From Agriotes lineatus (Eukaryota > Arthropoda > Insecta > Coleoptera > Elateridae): a stretch of 64,000 nt of DNA. Both the position numbers and the translations under genes were made by a program. Positions 10,640 to 21,311 of the stretch are shown here, one piece after another. The notes beneath the pieces were generated by a model. The model had not been told where the DNA came from and ran no database searches. It worked only from the letters and a program-made list of their open reading frames with translations. Each line of letters begins with the position of its first letter. Position 1 is the stretch's first letter. The stretch is taken from the NCBI GenBank assembly GCA_940337035.1, contig CALNHX010007466.1:1-64000 (forward strand). Direction: 5' to 3'.

Positions 10640-12350
10640 AACGGTTTATTTCATACTGCAAATTTAATGAATTTTAAATCTCTCTTCTGGTCTAACCCTA
10701 CGTAAGGGTGTAGTGACATCATGTTGCAAGTCGGTTGATAGCTTGCCTCCAGGATTTCCTGTTCTGGGCGTGATGGGCTGCTTCTTGTAATCTCTCCCCG
10801 GTCAAGTTCCTTAGTTGATCCACCCATCGGGATGGGGAACGTCCCCTTGGCCTTCGGCCGTCGACTTTTCCCTCAATAATGAGTTTTTCCATTGCCTCGG
10901 GTCTCCTGGCAATATGTCCGAAGTACTTGAGAAACTGTTGGTTCACAGATGTCGACAGTCTCGTTTCTACGCCGAGTTGTCTCAGGATCGAAACGTTGGT
11001 GCGGCGTGCTGTCCACGGTATTCGCAGCATCCTTCTATAGCACCACATTTCCAGAGCATCGATCCTACGGCGGTCTGCCATCTTCACCGTCCAAGTTTCT
11101 GCCGCGTATGTTGCGATGGGGAAAATAAGGGTTCGGACCAATCTCAGTTTCGTCTTGGCGGTGACGGAGGTATCTTTCCATATCCGAGTGAGTTTTGTTG
11201 TCGAATTCCTCGTCATCGCGATGCGCCTTCGAATTTCAGGCTCGCACTCGCCGGTGTTGGTGATGACAGATCCTAGATATTCGAAGCGACTGACGACCTC
11301 ATAGCCAGCGACTCTCACGGCATCTGGGTTATTGTTGTTGGGGCGGTCTACAATCATCACTTTGGTCTTTGTGTTATTAATTTCGAGTCCGTACACCCTA
11401 CTCCGCACCTCTAGCTTCTGCATGACAGTTTCTAGTTCAAGCTCGTCTTTCGCAATTATCAGGATGTCATCAGCATAACGTAAATTGCTGATTTTCCTAC
11501 CACCAACTGCGATGCCGCCACACCAGTCTTCAAGGACCTCTCTCATGATGTATTCGCTGTAAATGTTGAAGAGGAGAGGGGATAAAATGCACCCTTGCCT
11601 CAATCCAGCGAAGATTGAGAAGTCATCTGAGAGAGTGTCGCTAACTCGCACCGCCGCCGTGCCCGGAGTGTACAGTCGTTGGGTCAAGTGTACCAGGTGT
11701 CTCGGTGTTCCCATTTCAATGAGAATGTGCCAAAGCTTCGACCATTTCACCTTGTCGAAGGCTTTCTTATAGTCCACGAAACACATGAACATTCTAACGT
11801 TGAATTCTCTGGACTTCTCAACGAGCTGTCGAACGTTTAGGATCTGTTCACGAGTTCCTTTGCCTGGAACGAAACCCGTTTGCTCATCCGGTATGTGTGG
11901 AAGGAGGAAGGTCTTCAGCCTCTCATTTAGTACCGTAAGCATGACTTTGCTGGCGTGGGAGATGAGAGAGATCGTTCTATAGTTTCCGCAGTCAAGTGGG
12001 GAGCCCTTCTTGAGCAGCGGCGTGAAGATGGAATGGCACCATTCTTTGGGCCATTCGCCGGTCGTCCAGATCTTCTGGCATAGGCTGTGAAGGATGTCGA
12101 CTCCCTGTTTACCCATGTTCTTTAGCACTTCAGCGGTGATTCCATCGGATCCTGCTGCTTTCTGATTGCGTAGCTTCTTTATCGCGCGTTCCACTTCCTC
12201 TTTGAGGATCGCTGGTTTGAGATCTTGCGTTTGGTTCCCTGGGGCGGGCTGTGACTCGGCGTGGTACAGCCTGATACAGTATTCTCGCCACGTTTTGGCT
12301 ATGTCTTTCAAGTTCGTGATGACGTTGCCTTGATCGTCCCTAATAATTTT
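10640..12350 (-). mobile_element. 5'-truncated RTE-like LINE
   Basis: A non-LTR retrotransposon on the minus strand. The reverse transcriptase frame is open to about 12350, where AT-rich unrelated sequence begins, so the endonuclease part is missing. This is the usual outcome of incomplete target-primed reverse transcription. The 3' UTR is about 80 nt, ending near 10640. Confidence 0.8.
10719..12350 (-). CDS. LINE reverse transcriptase (RTE/BovB-like), partial
   Basis: An uninterrupted frame of more than 530 residues, starting as IIRDDQGNVITNLKDIAKTW with no start codon because the element is truncated. RT landmarks appear in order: KAAGSDGITAEVLKNMG, the NYRTISLISHASKV region, FVPGKGTREQI, catalytic motif A FVDYKKAFDKV, GLRQGCILSPLLFN, and motif C LRYADDILIIA with its two aspartates. 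The C-terminal part has MWCYRRMLRIPWTARRTN and a WVDQLRNLTG segment typical of RTE/BovB-type ORFs. It would copy element RNA into DNA at a nick, but without the endonuclease it cannot act alone. The absence of stops suggests a fairly recent insertion. Confidence 0.88.
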   Translation of the reverse strand, partial: KIIRDDQGNVITNLKDIAKTWREYCIRLYHAESQPAPGNQTQDLKPAILKEEVERAIKKLRNQKAAGSDGITAEVLKNMGKQGVDILHSLCQKIWTTGEWPKEWCHSIFTPLLKKGSPLDCGNYRTISLISHASKVMLTVLNERLKTFLLPHIPDEQTGFVPGKGTREQILNVRQLVEKSREFNVRMFMCFVDYKKAFDKVKWSKLWHILIEMGTPRHLVHLTQRLYTPGTAAVRVSDTLSDDFSIFAGLRQGCILSPLLFNIYSEYIMREVLEDWCGGIAVGGRKISNLRYADDILIIAKDELELETVMQKLEVRSRVYGLEINNTKTKVMIVDRPNNNNPDAVRVAGYEVVSRFEYLGSVITNTGECEPEIRRRIAMTRNSTTKLTRIWKDTSVTAKTKLRLVRTLIFPIATYAAETWTVKMADRRRIDALEMWCYRRMLRIPWTARRTNVSILRQLGVETRLSTSVNQQFLKYFGHIARRPEAMEKLIIEGKVDGRRPRGRSPSRWVDQLRNLTGERLQEAAHHAQNRKSWRQAINRLAT

Positions 12351-12404
12351 TTAAATAAAAAGTTGTAAATCATTTCAAATTTCATGTCACAACTGACGTA
12401 TAAT

Positions 12405-12560
12405 TTTAAAGTACTTGAACTTTAAAATTTTACTTTAAAGTAATAGGACTTTAATGTTCCATTTTTTGTACAATAAATAAGTTTTAAAGTACTTGAACTT
12501 TAAAATTTTACTTTAAAGTACTAGGATGTTAATGTTCCATTTTTTGTACCATAAATATTC
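12405..12560. repeat. 78-bp tandem duplication
   Basis: GTACTTGAACTTTAAAATTT occurs at 12411 and again at 12489, followed in both by TACTTTAAAGTA and TGTTCCATTTTTTGTAC. Two copies with a few substitutions. Related TTTAAAGT motifs continue downstream. Confidence 0.85.
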
Positions 12561-12867
12561 CGAAAAATGTCATTTTTGACATCAGTATGAAATAAATTAA
12601 CTTTTTTCTATAGCACATGTTAAAGTGTGATTTTATCAACTAAAAACAAAAGGACAAGTTTTACTTTAACAGCAAGGGTAGATAAAGTAGCACTTTAACA
12701 TCAAGGATAGATAAAGTAATTTAATTTTCCAACTTTTGTTTAAATTTAATATCACAGCTTCGCATTATCGTAGCAACCCAATCTAGCTATTGACATTTTG
12801 AAATGTCATGGACTGTCTTTATTTTCTATTGAAATTGTTAAAGTTCTTGCTATAGAAAAAAGTATTG

Positions 12868-12987
12868 TATTATACACGACGATAAAGTTATTTCTATCCA
12901 CTCTTGAATCATTAACGTCTCGACTTCGTCTCGACGTTAAACGATTCACTCGTGGATAAAATTTAACTTTATCGTCTTGTATAATAA
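12868..12987. repeat. Hairpin with CpG-rich core
   Basis: Arms of about 55 bp: TATTATACACGACGATAAAG on the left pairs with CTTTATCGTCTTGTATAATA on the right. The centre is CGTCTCGACTTCGTCTCGACG, itself palindromic. Probably a MITE or part of one. Confidence 0.7.
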
Positions 12988-15310
12988 ATTACTATTAATC
13001 CGATCTTACGTACGCGCGTAACCGTTCGCATGTATTTGCTGACTATGCGACCACGCCTTGAATCTGGCGTTACAATTCCGCTTTAAAATATGATGCAATA
13101 AGGTGCTCTGCTCGAAGTATGTAGCTACTAAGCACTGGATTGTGGATTTAATTAAATACATTGGCCTTAAATGAACTAACTTGCTTTCACCTTTGCTATC
13201 AGCGAAAACCTAGATGTGGCCCCGTGAAGTTGGGTTTTTGATGGAGTTGCTGTTCCAATTTGTACCTCTCACGCTTCGTAGGGACGTAAGGAGCTCGGGT
13301 GATTTCACCTTGAAATCTCCGAAGAGGCTTCCTGCTGTGAGTTATATGGACCTCTGGAATACTTCCCATGCCTGTGCAACATTTCTGGAGTTCAGATATC
13401 AACCCCAAAAACCAAGCGTTAGCCGCTACCTTGGCTGCCCCCCCCCCTTCCCGCATAATTTCACAATTCAAGCACTAATCTTCGGCGTTGGTTGGCTGAC
13501 TTCTCTCAATGCACTATCGGGGCGCGCGAGAATTCACATAGGTGCTATTTCAAATGCAGAATGCGCCCTTAATCAAATTAATACAACCACAACGTTATAG
13601 GCCAGCTTTACGCTAGCTGGTTTAAATATTATAAAGCTCCGGTGAGTCGAATCAGGCCCGTTACACAGTAGAGAATAGAAGTGAAGAGAAAGCAAAGAAA
13701 GTGAATGGATTTATTTAGCTTACAGTAAAATCTAATATATTAATATCAATAATGATCAGTAATTTTGTATACTTTTGTGATCTGTAACTTTAATTGTTCT
13801 GTATAACAACACTTCTCTATAACCATGAAAAACGCTAATTGTCGATCATCTCTGTAAGGAAGTTTGACTGTAGTTAGATATTTTCTCGTAGAATTCAATA
13901 AAAGATCATTTAAGTCATATTTAAACATGGCACCAGATACTTCCTAAAATATTTCTTAATGTGGAAGTTGCAAATGCCATGAAAAAGAAAATGGGTAACC
14001 TCTATAAGTCTGATTGGGCGTACAGTCGAAAAAATAAACGACAAACGTTTGGGCCTTATTCGCTTTGCTATGCTTTATCGTATGGTAGTGCTTGGACAAC
14101 TGACATCGAAGCTTTATAAAATTTGTAGAAAAGAACATGTTTGCTTAAATCATAGAGATAGCGTTAATTGTCTTTTTATTTTACACTGTATGAAAATCCG
14201 CTTTCCGCATCTCTACAGACGCGCGAAAGTATACGTTTGCACGGCTAGCCGCAAAAAATGTTAACTTTTCGCGCGAAAATAAATCACGAGCGTCCTAATC
14301 GAGGAGAGCGTTTACTATTGTTTACTGGTAGTTCATCAATTGTTGTTTGTTTCTTATTGTCAAATTTTATACGTGCAGCTGACTAATTTTTCCGTTATTA
14401 GGTATTCTAAAGTACGTATTAATTACTGTTGTGACGAGCTACGTAATTATGAACGTCAATATATTTTTGTTGTGTAGGATAAAAAATACTGTGTGAACCA
14501 CGGCGGCAAAAATGATTTTCCCGCCTAGGTACACAAGTTACTATTAAATAAGTATATAAAAATAAAGCGGACATAAAGTGTATGTGACACCAGTGATTCG
14601 TCAGTTTATGCTCTCAAACTGATCTTGTATACCGAAAATAAACCATCCTCCTCCAGAAAACCGATACGACATTAAGTAAACTTGACTAATTTTAAGCGGC
14701 ATCACCCACGTCCCATTAATAAACGTCTCAAACGGATACCGCTAAGCGGAAGCGGTTGATTAGCACCGAAATAATTCCGAAGCTCGATCTGGTCTTCGGG
14801 ACAACAATCGATAGTAATGCTTATCCAGAGGCAAGTAAGTAATGGTTCCGCGTTGTCGAAGAGAGTTAATGGGCAAATCCCCAACAAGAAGGTCGTTGTG
14901 CTGCTTTGACCGATGTTGGCCTGCAGTCTGGGGTACGTGAGCCGGAGGTACTACCGATTTCTTAAAATTTTTTGCTCCTGTTGTTCATTTTAAGTACATT
15001 TGCTGCATTCATTATGCGGGCTGTTAACGAAGTCTGGAACCTGCCACGTGCTTTTTGTACATGGCCTTACATGGGAGATGAGATAAATACGCTTATGGTT
15101 TATTTTTACAGCCGGAAAGCAGCAGCTAATGGCCTAATTGGAGCCTGGAACATGTGTTCTCGTTATTGTTATTGTCAATGCCTGGAGCCGATGCCGCTAG
15201 AATTGAAACGGATATTTTATCCTCAACTTTTACTGGTGCATGGTGCTGCCGCTTTTAAGTAAGAATAAATGGCGGTTTTAATTAAACTTTAGGCGATTAC
15301 CCAGGACGTA
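12988..15310. other. Non-coding stretch without recognisable genes
   Basis: Open frames of up to 128 codons occur on both strands at 13199-13600, and others at 14049-14264 and 14972-15262. None has a recognised domain and several overlap antisense. A C10 run sits near 13439. I see no repeat with a partner in the window. Confidence 0.4.
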
Positions 15311-15635
15311 TACAGGGCGATCATTTGAAAACGATCCACCCTGTATATCTCGTGAACCACACAAAATATCGAAAAAATGTATAAGTGCTTTTCTGTACAG
15401 GATGGGGGACACACGAAAGCGTAATCTGCGTCGCGCTAATACTCACCCCGCCCCACCCCCCAACCAAACTTGAAAATCTTAAATAGTACTATGCCCTTTG
15501 TGTCACCTCAAATTAAAGGTCTTTTAAAAAGCTATCTTTTTACGCAAAGAAAATTAAAATCCATAGATTTGTTTTAGAGAAATTTAATATAACAATTAGA
15601 CAAAATAGCACAGGCCGTGCAGAAACAATTAAATT

Positions 15636-16710
15636 TTAACGTAACTGTTCAAACTGTCCTCCATTTTCGGCTAAACACTGATAGAGTCTCTGTTCAAATC
15701 CTAATCTAACATTCTGAAATACCTCTCGTGGAATAGACCTACGTTAGTGATTTATTCTTTGCCGTAGATCTTTAATATTTTCTGGCTCAGTTTTGTAAAC
15801 GGTTGACTTTGAATGTCCCCAAAGAAAAAAATCTAGGGGCGTTAAGTCAGGGGATCGTGGTGGCCACTCTATCGGTCCTCTTCTACCGATCCATTTACTC
15901 GGATAATTGTCGTTTAACCACTGCCTGGCCGGTAAAACATAATGCGGAGGAGCGCCATCTTGTTGAAAACCAAGCTCCTCTTCTGCTAGAAGTAAGTTCC
16001 CTTTATCACGTTGATTTTCTAGAGCCTCTATTATTAAACGGTCGATTATATTTTCTAGCATATTCAAATAAATATTGCCATTTAAAATCTCTGCTATAAA
16101 TACAGGACCAATTATAGCATTTCCCAATATACCAGTCCACACTTTTATTCTTTGGCCCTCTCTAAAGATGTGCGGATTTTCATAGCTCCAATAGCGACAG
16201 TTATGTTTGTTTACAAATCCACTAAGATAAAAGTTACATTCATCACTAAAGCAAATGTTTTTTTAATACATTTGGATTGATGTTTATCATAGCTGTCATT
16301 GTTTCGCAAAATTCAATTCTTCTATCAAAGTCTTCTTCGGCTAATTCATGATAAATCTGCATCTTATACGGATGAAATTTTTTAAGTTTCATAACTTTCT
16401 GAACTGCACCATATGAAATTCCAGTTATGACAGAAACCCGGCGAAGGGAATTGTTTGGATTTATTGCAAAATGTCCTAAAACTTCGATTTGCGCTGCTTC
16501 ATGTAGAACTCTAGGCTGATCTCTTTTTTATTCGCAACAGATTCACTTTTTTCTAAATTTTCCAACCAACTCCAAAACATACTTGTGTGAAACATGCGTG
16601 TCCGGATGATTTTCGTTGAAAGTAGCAGCGGTTCTTCGGGCACACTGATTTTCGGCACCGCAAATAAAAATAATTTCAATTCTTTCAGCTAACGTGTATT
16701 TTGTCTAATT
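15636..16710 (-). pseudogene. Mariner-like transposase with DUF4817-type N-terminal HTH, broken
   Basis: From about 16710 the translation gives TLAERIEIIFICGAENQCAR, a DUF4817-type helix-turn-helix start, then VSHKYVLELVGKFRK followed by in-frame stops. The second HTH part includes NNSLRRVSVITGISYGAVQK. The catalytic core follows: FSDECNFYLSGF (first aspartate), then the longest frame (16142-15744) with FQQDGAPPHY (second aspartate) and WPPRSPDLTPLDFFLWG (third). A frameshift near 15744 precedes a C-terminus ending NGGQFEQLR. The order matches the Tc3-like or SETMAR-like transposases common in insect genomes. Several stops and shifts make it inactive. Confidence 0.88.
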
Positions 16711-16835
16711 TTTATATTTCTGTAAATTTCTCAAAAACAAATCTATCGATTTTAATTTAAACGAACATCAATAATTATTATTGCCAAACACTTTCACAAG
16801 TACTAACAATAAAAACATCCAATAATGCATTATGA

Positions 16836-18241
16836 CAGCGTTTCTCAAACTGGGGTTCGCGGACCCCCGGGGGTCCGCAAACGCAATCTAAGGGGTCCGC
16901 GAGTTAAGCCCTAGAGCTATTATAGATCAATAGGAATTGTTTAATTTTGAATTAAACAGATAAAAATTTCAGTCAAAATTTACGAAATATCCTTCACAAT
17001 TTAAAAGCCAGTTTTGCTTTCTTAATCAGTCGGTTTAAAGACCGCTATCACAACAGTAAGCATATTATATTACGAAATGACCTAGAACTTCAACTTCATC
17101 GCACGAACTCGCAGACAACGTGGAACTATAATTGCTTACTACTTATTTTGCAATTTTAGAATCATTCTAGTGAACTATACCTTTGCAATTTGAAATGTTT
17201 TGATTTAGTATCTACGCAGTTATATTGTATAAAATCCCATTTATTTTTGTAATAAAATCAATCGACATTTACTGTTTGATTCAATTGCATCGATACTACC
17301 TTTCCAAGCCTAAAATTGAAGTGTGAGGCTGCACTTCGGGTAGTTAACTAATTATCATCCCTCTAAGTGCCATTGACTACATTGGCTTAATACATGAATG
17401 CAGTCTCATTCATGTGCTTAAAAATTAGGGATAAAGAACCAGTGCAACCAACAGAAACCTGATCCAGCCTCCAGGCATTTCTGTTCATGGAATAGATATT
17501 ATGGATTTATAAAGGGTGTTTTTTAGAGGCGGAGAACTTTAAATTGAAATAAAACACAGAAAAATGTTTTTAATATCCATGAATTTGGCTTTACTTGAAA
17601 CATAATTTTTTGGCATTACTGTTTGAATATAATTTCGGGTATGTGACCGCCGCGGCTGGCGCGTACATGGCGTAATCTGGAGGTCCTATTTTCACACACT
17701 CTTCGCAGTAAATCAGGCTGTATTTCGGCAATAATGCGTCTAATGTTGGCTTCCAAGTGCTCAATTGTTTCCGGTTTATCGGCGTAGACATGCGAGTTTA
17801 CATATTCCCAAAGAAAATACTCTAATGGCGTCAAATCGCACGAACGAGGTGGCCAGTTAACAAATCCATTTCGTGGATCTGTTAACTGGAATATTTCGTG
17901 GATCTGTTAACTGACCACCTCGTTCGTGCGATTTGACGCCATTAGATTATTTTCTTTGGGGATATGTAAAGTCGCATGTCTACCCCGATAAACCATTATT
18001 TTTATTGCACGTCTGTATTGATACTACATATTCTATTAATTTTGTAAGTGTTCTTGTGTTTTTATTAGCCTTACTTTAATAATAAAAACAATGAGCTCTC
18101 AAACATTATTTAATTTTAGTACCGGTACCTAATGCAGCAGCAAACTGTTTTCAAGGTCACCGGGGTACATAAGTTATACACTGTCTATGGTCGATAAAAT
18201 TGTATGGGGGTCCGCTGATGTATACAGTTTGAGAAACGCTG
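16836..18241. mobile_element. Non-autonomous hAT element with exact 8-bp target duplication
   Basis: The left end reads CAGCGTTTCTCAAACTGGGG and the right end AGTTTGAGAAACGCTG, an inverted pair, with GGGGGTCCGC near both ends. CATTATGA occurs at 16828-16835 and 18242-18249, directly flanking. An 8-bp duplication and CAG termini fit hAT. The 1406-bp body has no hAT transposase; it carries a mariner-like fragment at 17513-17994. It lies in the 5' non-coding part of the mariner-like element, so it is younger. Confidence 0.9.
17513..17994 (-). pseudogene. Mariner-like transposase C-terminal fragment with inverted duplication
   Basis: On the minus strand, 17600-17865 encodes NWPPRSCDLTPLEYFLWEYV and continues through HVYADKPETIEHLEANIRRI, the end of a DDE_3 transposase with the third catalytic aspartate region. 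At about 17880 the sequence turns back: 17890-17994 repeats 17786-17880 in reverse orientation, so the same codons appear on both strands. The element start AAAGGGTGTTTTTTAGAGGC at 17513 may be its terminal repeat. Host DNA is the hAT element at 16836-18241. Confidence 0.8.
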
Positions 18242-18585
18242 CATTATGACAACAGCCTGCTATGCGTTTTAAAAGCTCCCTTTTGTTTTAATAAACTTAA
18301 ACACTTTTCCCTTAATATCTCAAAAACGAATCTATTTTAAAAAACAAAACGTCAAAATGTAGGTAATACAAAGGCCTTTCAAATGAGGTATTACATAACC
18401 CCCCTTGCCATTTAAAATTTTTGAGGAGGAGGCTCTGGAGGGTGGGGGGATAAAACGTGTTATGTAACTTTTATGTAAAAATATGTCCCCCTCATTAATA
18501 TTGTTGACGTATCTCGGTGATTTCTTTAGAAAACCTTGTGCACCGAGATATTGGGGATGGATCGTTTTCAAATGATCACCCTGTA

Positions 18586-19040
18586 GATATTTTACTATGC
18601 GGTGTGGCAAAGTAGTTTCTCTCAAACAATTGTAGGTTTTTTACTTTTTAAAATCACAGTTTTGAGTTCACCTGTAGGAATTTCGCTAATCTTAGGAGAT
18701 ATCAATCGAAGTGAAGCAATATTCAAATTTCAATTAGTTTTTAGGTGTGTATCCCAAAACCACAGATTTGATTTTTTACGTGTTGCTTGTGCTATTGTCG
18801 TTACTTGATTTTTAATTCTGCAAACATTTTTATGAAGCAACTTCTTTGCTTAATTTTATAGAATGCTTACAAGATTTCTTCGGATTTACAAATTATCTGA
18901 AATAATCAAATTGTGTTTTCTAATTGCATCTATACGGTACGGTATTGGATATCTTTTGTTGTTTTGATTTCCAAAGTATATTGTAATTTATGGTCAACAC
19001 CTTTAAATTAATTGTTTGCTTGAAATAAGTAGAACATTCA
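18586..19040. other. Non-coding stretch
   Basis: No supported feature; AT-rich with only short frames. Confidence 0.4.
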
Positions 19041-19044
19041 TTAT

Positions 19045-19118
19045 TATAATAATAATAATAATAATAATAATCCATTTATTACTGAAAATTAAACTAACTA
19101 CATTTGTTTTACATATAA
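19045..19118 (-). repeat. (AAT)n run, possible LINE 3' tail
   Basis: About nine AAT units followed by CCATTTATTACTGAAAATTA. The layout resembles the 3' end of the CR1-like LINE at 32326-34360, which also ends on the minus strand in (ATT)n before an ATTTATTGA-like stretch. This could be a severely truncated relative. The microsatellite is certain, the LINE reading is tentative. Confidence 0.55.
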
Positions 19119-19119
19119 A

Positions 19120-19795
19120 TAAGGTGGTGTGATACACTCACACAACTTCCGTTTACAGTGATCTTATAATTAGCCAAAAATTTTGAATTTAATTTTTAAG
19201 CATTTGTCAAAAATTTTCAAAAATTACAAATTCTACAGAAACCGTGCAAAATAGAGCGTTAGTTGAAGAGACAATTTTTTCTAAAATTTTAAACTAAAAT
19301 CAAAAATGTAATAATATACCGGGTGTTCTATTTAAAAAGGAGTTAATAAAAAAAATTGAAAAAAACAAAAGAAACCCATTTTAGAGGTATTCAACTTGAA
19401 AATCACCTATCTCACAACAATACACACTGAAAATGTAATAAAAATGTAAAGTTTGAAAATTATCGTTAGAGCGGTTTTTGAAAAAATCGAAAAAAACTGA
19501 AAAATCACAAGCGTAAACACCAGTTATGCGATTCTCTTCAAAAGCTTGTTGTCGTATCTAGATAGTACACAAAACGTATATATGAAATTTCAACGCTATA
19601 TCTCTTTTCGTTTTTGAGATATTCTGTTCACAGACAGACAGACACACAGATAGACAGACAGAGACAGACCAATGAACAAAAACAGGTTTTTTGGGTTCTG
19701 TAAAACGGGACTGTAAAACCTGAAGATTTGTGTAAAACTCAATTTTGAATGTTGTGGTGAATCCAATACTTCCTTTATTGTTACAGGAAGTAAAA
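19120..19795. repeat. Dispersed repeat family X, copy 1
   Basis: It matches 36432-36586 plus 37127-37621. Both start GGTGTGATACAC then CACACAACTTCC, contain TAATATACCGGGTGTTCTAT and a GACAGACAGACA-type run, and end near GAATCCAATACTTCCTTTAT with GGAAGT or GAAGT. No coding sequence is visible. A short inverted ACTTCC motif lies near both ends. The class is not determined. Confidence 0.8.
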
Positions 19796-20480
19796 ACGCT
19801 TTATTAAAATTGTTTTAGTGCCGTCACTAAATTTTCTTGAGACTTGCGGAAATATTTAGATTTAGATAATCATTTTGTAAGAGTTTCAATGGGCTTCACA
19901 CATTATCAGAGACAACTGAATTATGTTATAATATGGTACCCATTTTCCATTTATAGTTACTGTAAAACCATTTTCAAGATGTTCTTGAAAGTAACGTTGT
20001 TTTATAACATTTGTTTCAGAAACATTTCGGCAGCCTTCATAAAATACCAAATTGCTAGATGGGAATATAGTGAACAATTACTCTGTAATGTAATGTCTTG
20101 ACAGTGAGTTATAAGTTATAACACAAGGACTCTTACAATATAGGTATGTCTTTCTTTTAACATCGCGTATACCTTTTTAATTAGGTAGAAAATAATTCTA
20201 ATATTTCATTTTCAAATTCTTCTTCTTCTTCTTCTTCCTCTTAATATAGGCGAGAGCCTGTTATTTCGACACATTGAGTGCGGTTTTATGAGCCTTCTTA
20301 AGCCGCGGGCGGAGTAGGTGGATAGCCTAACCCCTTGAATTAGGGAAGAATGCCCTCACAGGGGTCATACATTTTCAAATTCTGTTATGGCATTTATAAT
20401 TTCACTGATTTTGTTTCCATTGCAACACCTATACATTTTTTATCTTGTATGTTGTTTGAAATGTTGATGTCCTGGACCGA
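19796..20480. other. Non-coding stretch with short (TTC)n
   Basis: Contains a TTC microsatellite at about 20218-20237. Otherwise nothing recognisable. Confidence 0.4.
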
Positions 20481-20488
20481 CTCCCAAG

Positions 20489-21303
20489 TAGGGTTTCCAG
20501 TCCCGGGATTCTACAACAAAAACCGAGTCCCGGGACCACAGCCAGCCCAGGCGAAGTCCCGGGACCATGTCAACATGCGTGCATATACTCGATATCAGAG
20601 AATTAGGACGGGTATTCACCGGCGTCCGGCGTATTACTCATGCCTCTTGCACATTCTGCATTATTTGCGTTTTGCGTAGGCAGAAGAGGTATTGTTTTCG
20701 GTAGGTTAGAATTAAACCTGTGTGTGGTTTCAACCACATTTGAATATCTTCTTCTATTTATGTATTTGTATGTTTTTTTTGTTGGATTTAGATATGTGCG
20801 AAGAAGCTGAATAATTTATATTTTTGGGTTTTAAGTATGTTCGTTATTTGTCTGCTAAAGCGTTACAATTAGAATGAATTCCGATTCGCAACCTACCTTC
20901 ATTCTACATTTAAAAAAATTACGATTTGAAGTCACTACAGTTTTATATATTGAAGATAAACAATTGGCGAAATGTAAAGTTGGTTCCTACAAAATTATCA
21001 TAATCAGAGGCAACTTGACGAAAGGATTACACTCACTTTGCAGTTCAAACAAAAGCAAAAGATGAAGAGCGACAGACATTTTTAGTACCAGAAGAAAGCA
21101 ATGAAGTTGTAGACGAGCCCCAACACAAATTATGAGCACAGAAATACTTTATTGTTTTTATTTGGAAATTTCATTCGGAAATTTCACCTGTACACTATTT
21201 CTCTTTCGGGGCCATTTTCGGGATCTTCGGGACTAGTCCCGGTACCTGAAATTTAGCTCGTAAGTCCCGAAAACATTTTTGGTCCCGGGACTTGGAAACC
21301 CTA
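20489..21303. mobile_element. 815-bp non-autonomous hAT-like element with 8-bp target duplication
   Basis: The left end reads TAGGGTTTCCAGTCCCGGGA and the right end TCCCGGGACTTGGAAACCCT followed by A, an inverted pair. CTCCCAAG occurs at 20481-20488 and 21304-21311, directly flanking. More CCCGGGA motifs lie inside both ends. An open frame at 20874-21065 (+), with an acidic continuation in another frame to about 21135, may be a remnant of the autonomous parent's protein. I cannot identify it. Confidence 0.88.
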
Positions 21304-21311
21304 CTCCCAAG

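Larger units (their letters stand above)
15313..18583 (-). mobile_element. Mariner-like (DDE_3) transposon, split by a later hAT insertion
   Basis: Termini are CAGGGCGATCATTTGAAAAC on the left and its inverse ending GATCACCCTG on the right, about 30 bp, flanked on both sides by TA (15311-15312 and 18584-18585). TA is the target duplication of the Tc1/mariner superfamily. The transposase remnant is at 15636-16710 on the minus strand. Removing the 1.41-kb hAT insertion leaves a native element of about 1.86 kb, a normal size. Confidence 0.85.

Noticed and set aside
13199..13600. Overlapping frames of 128 (+) and 90 (-) codons
   Set aside because: No recognised domain, no codon-use signal I can judge by eye, and full antisense overlap.
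14972..15262. 96-codon + strand frame
   Set aside because: No domain or repeat partner found; probably chance.
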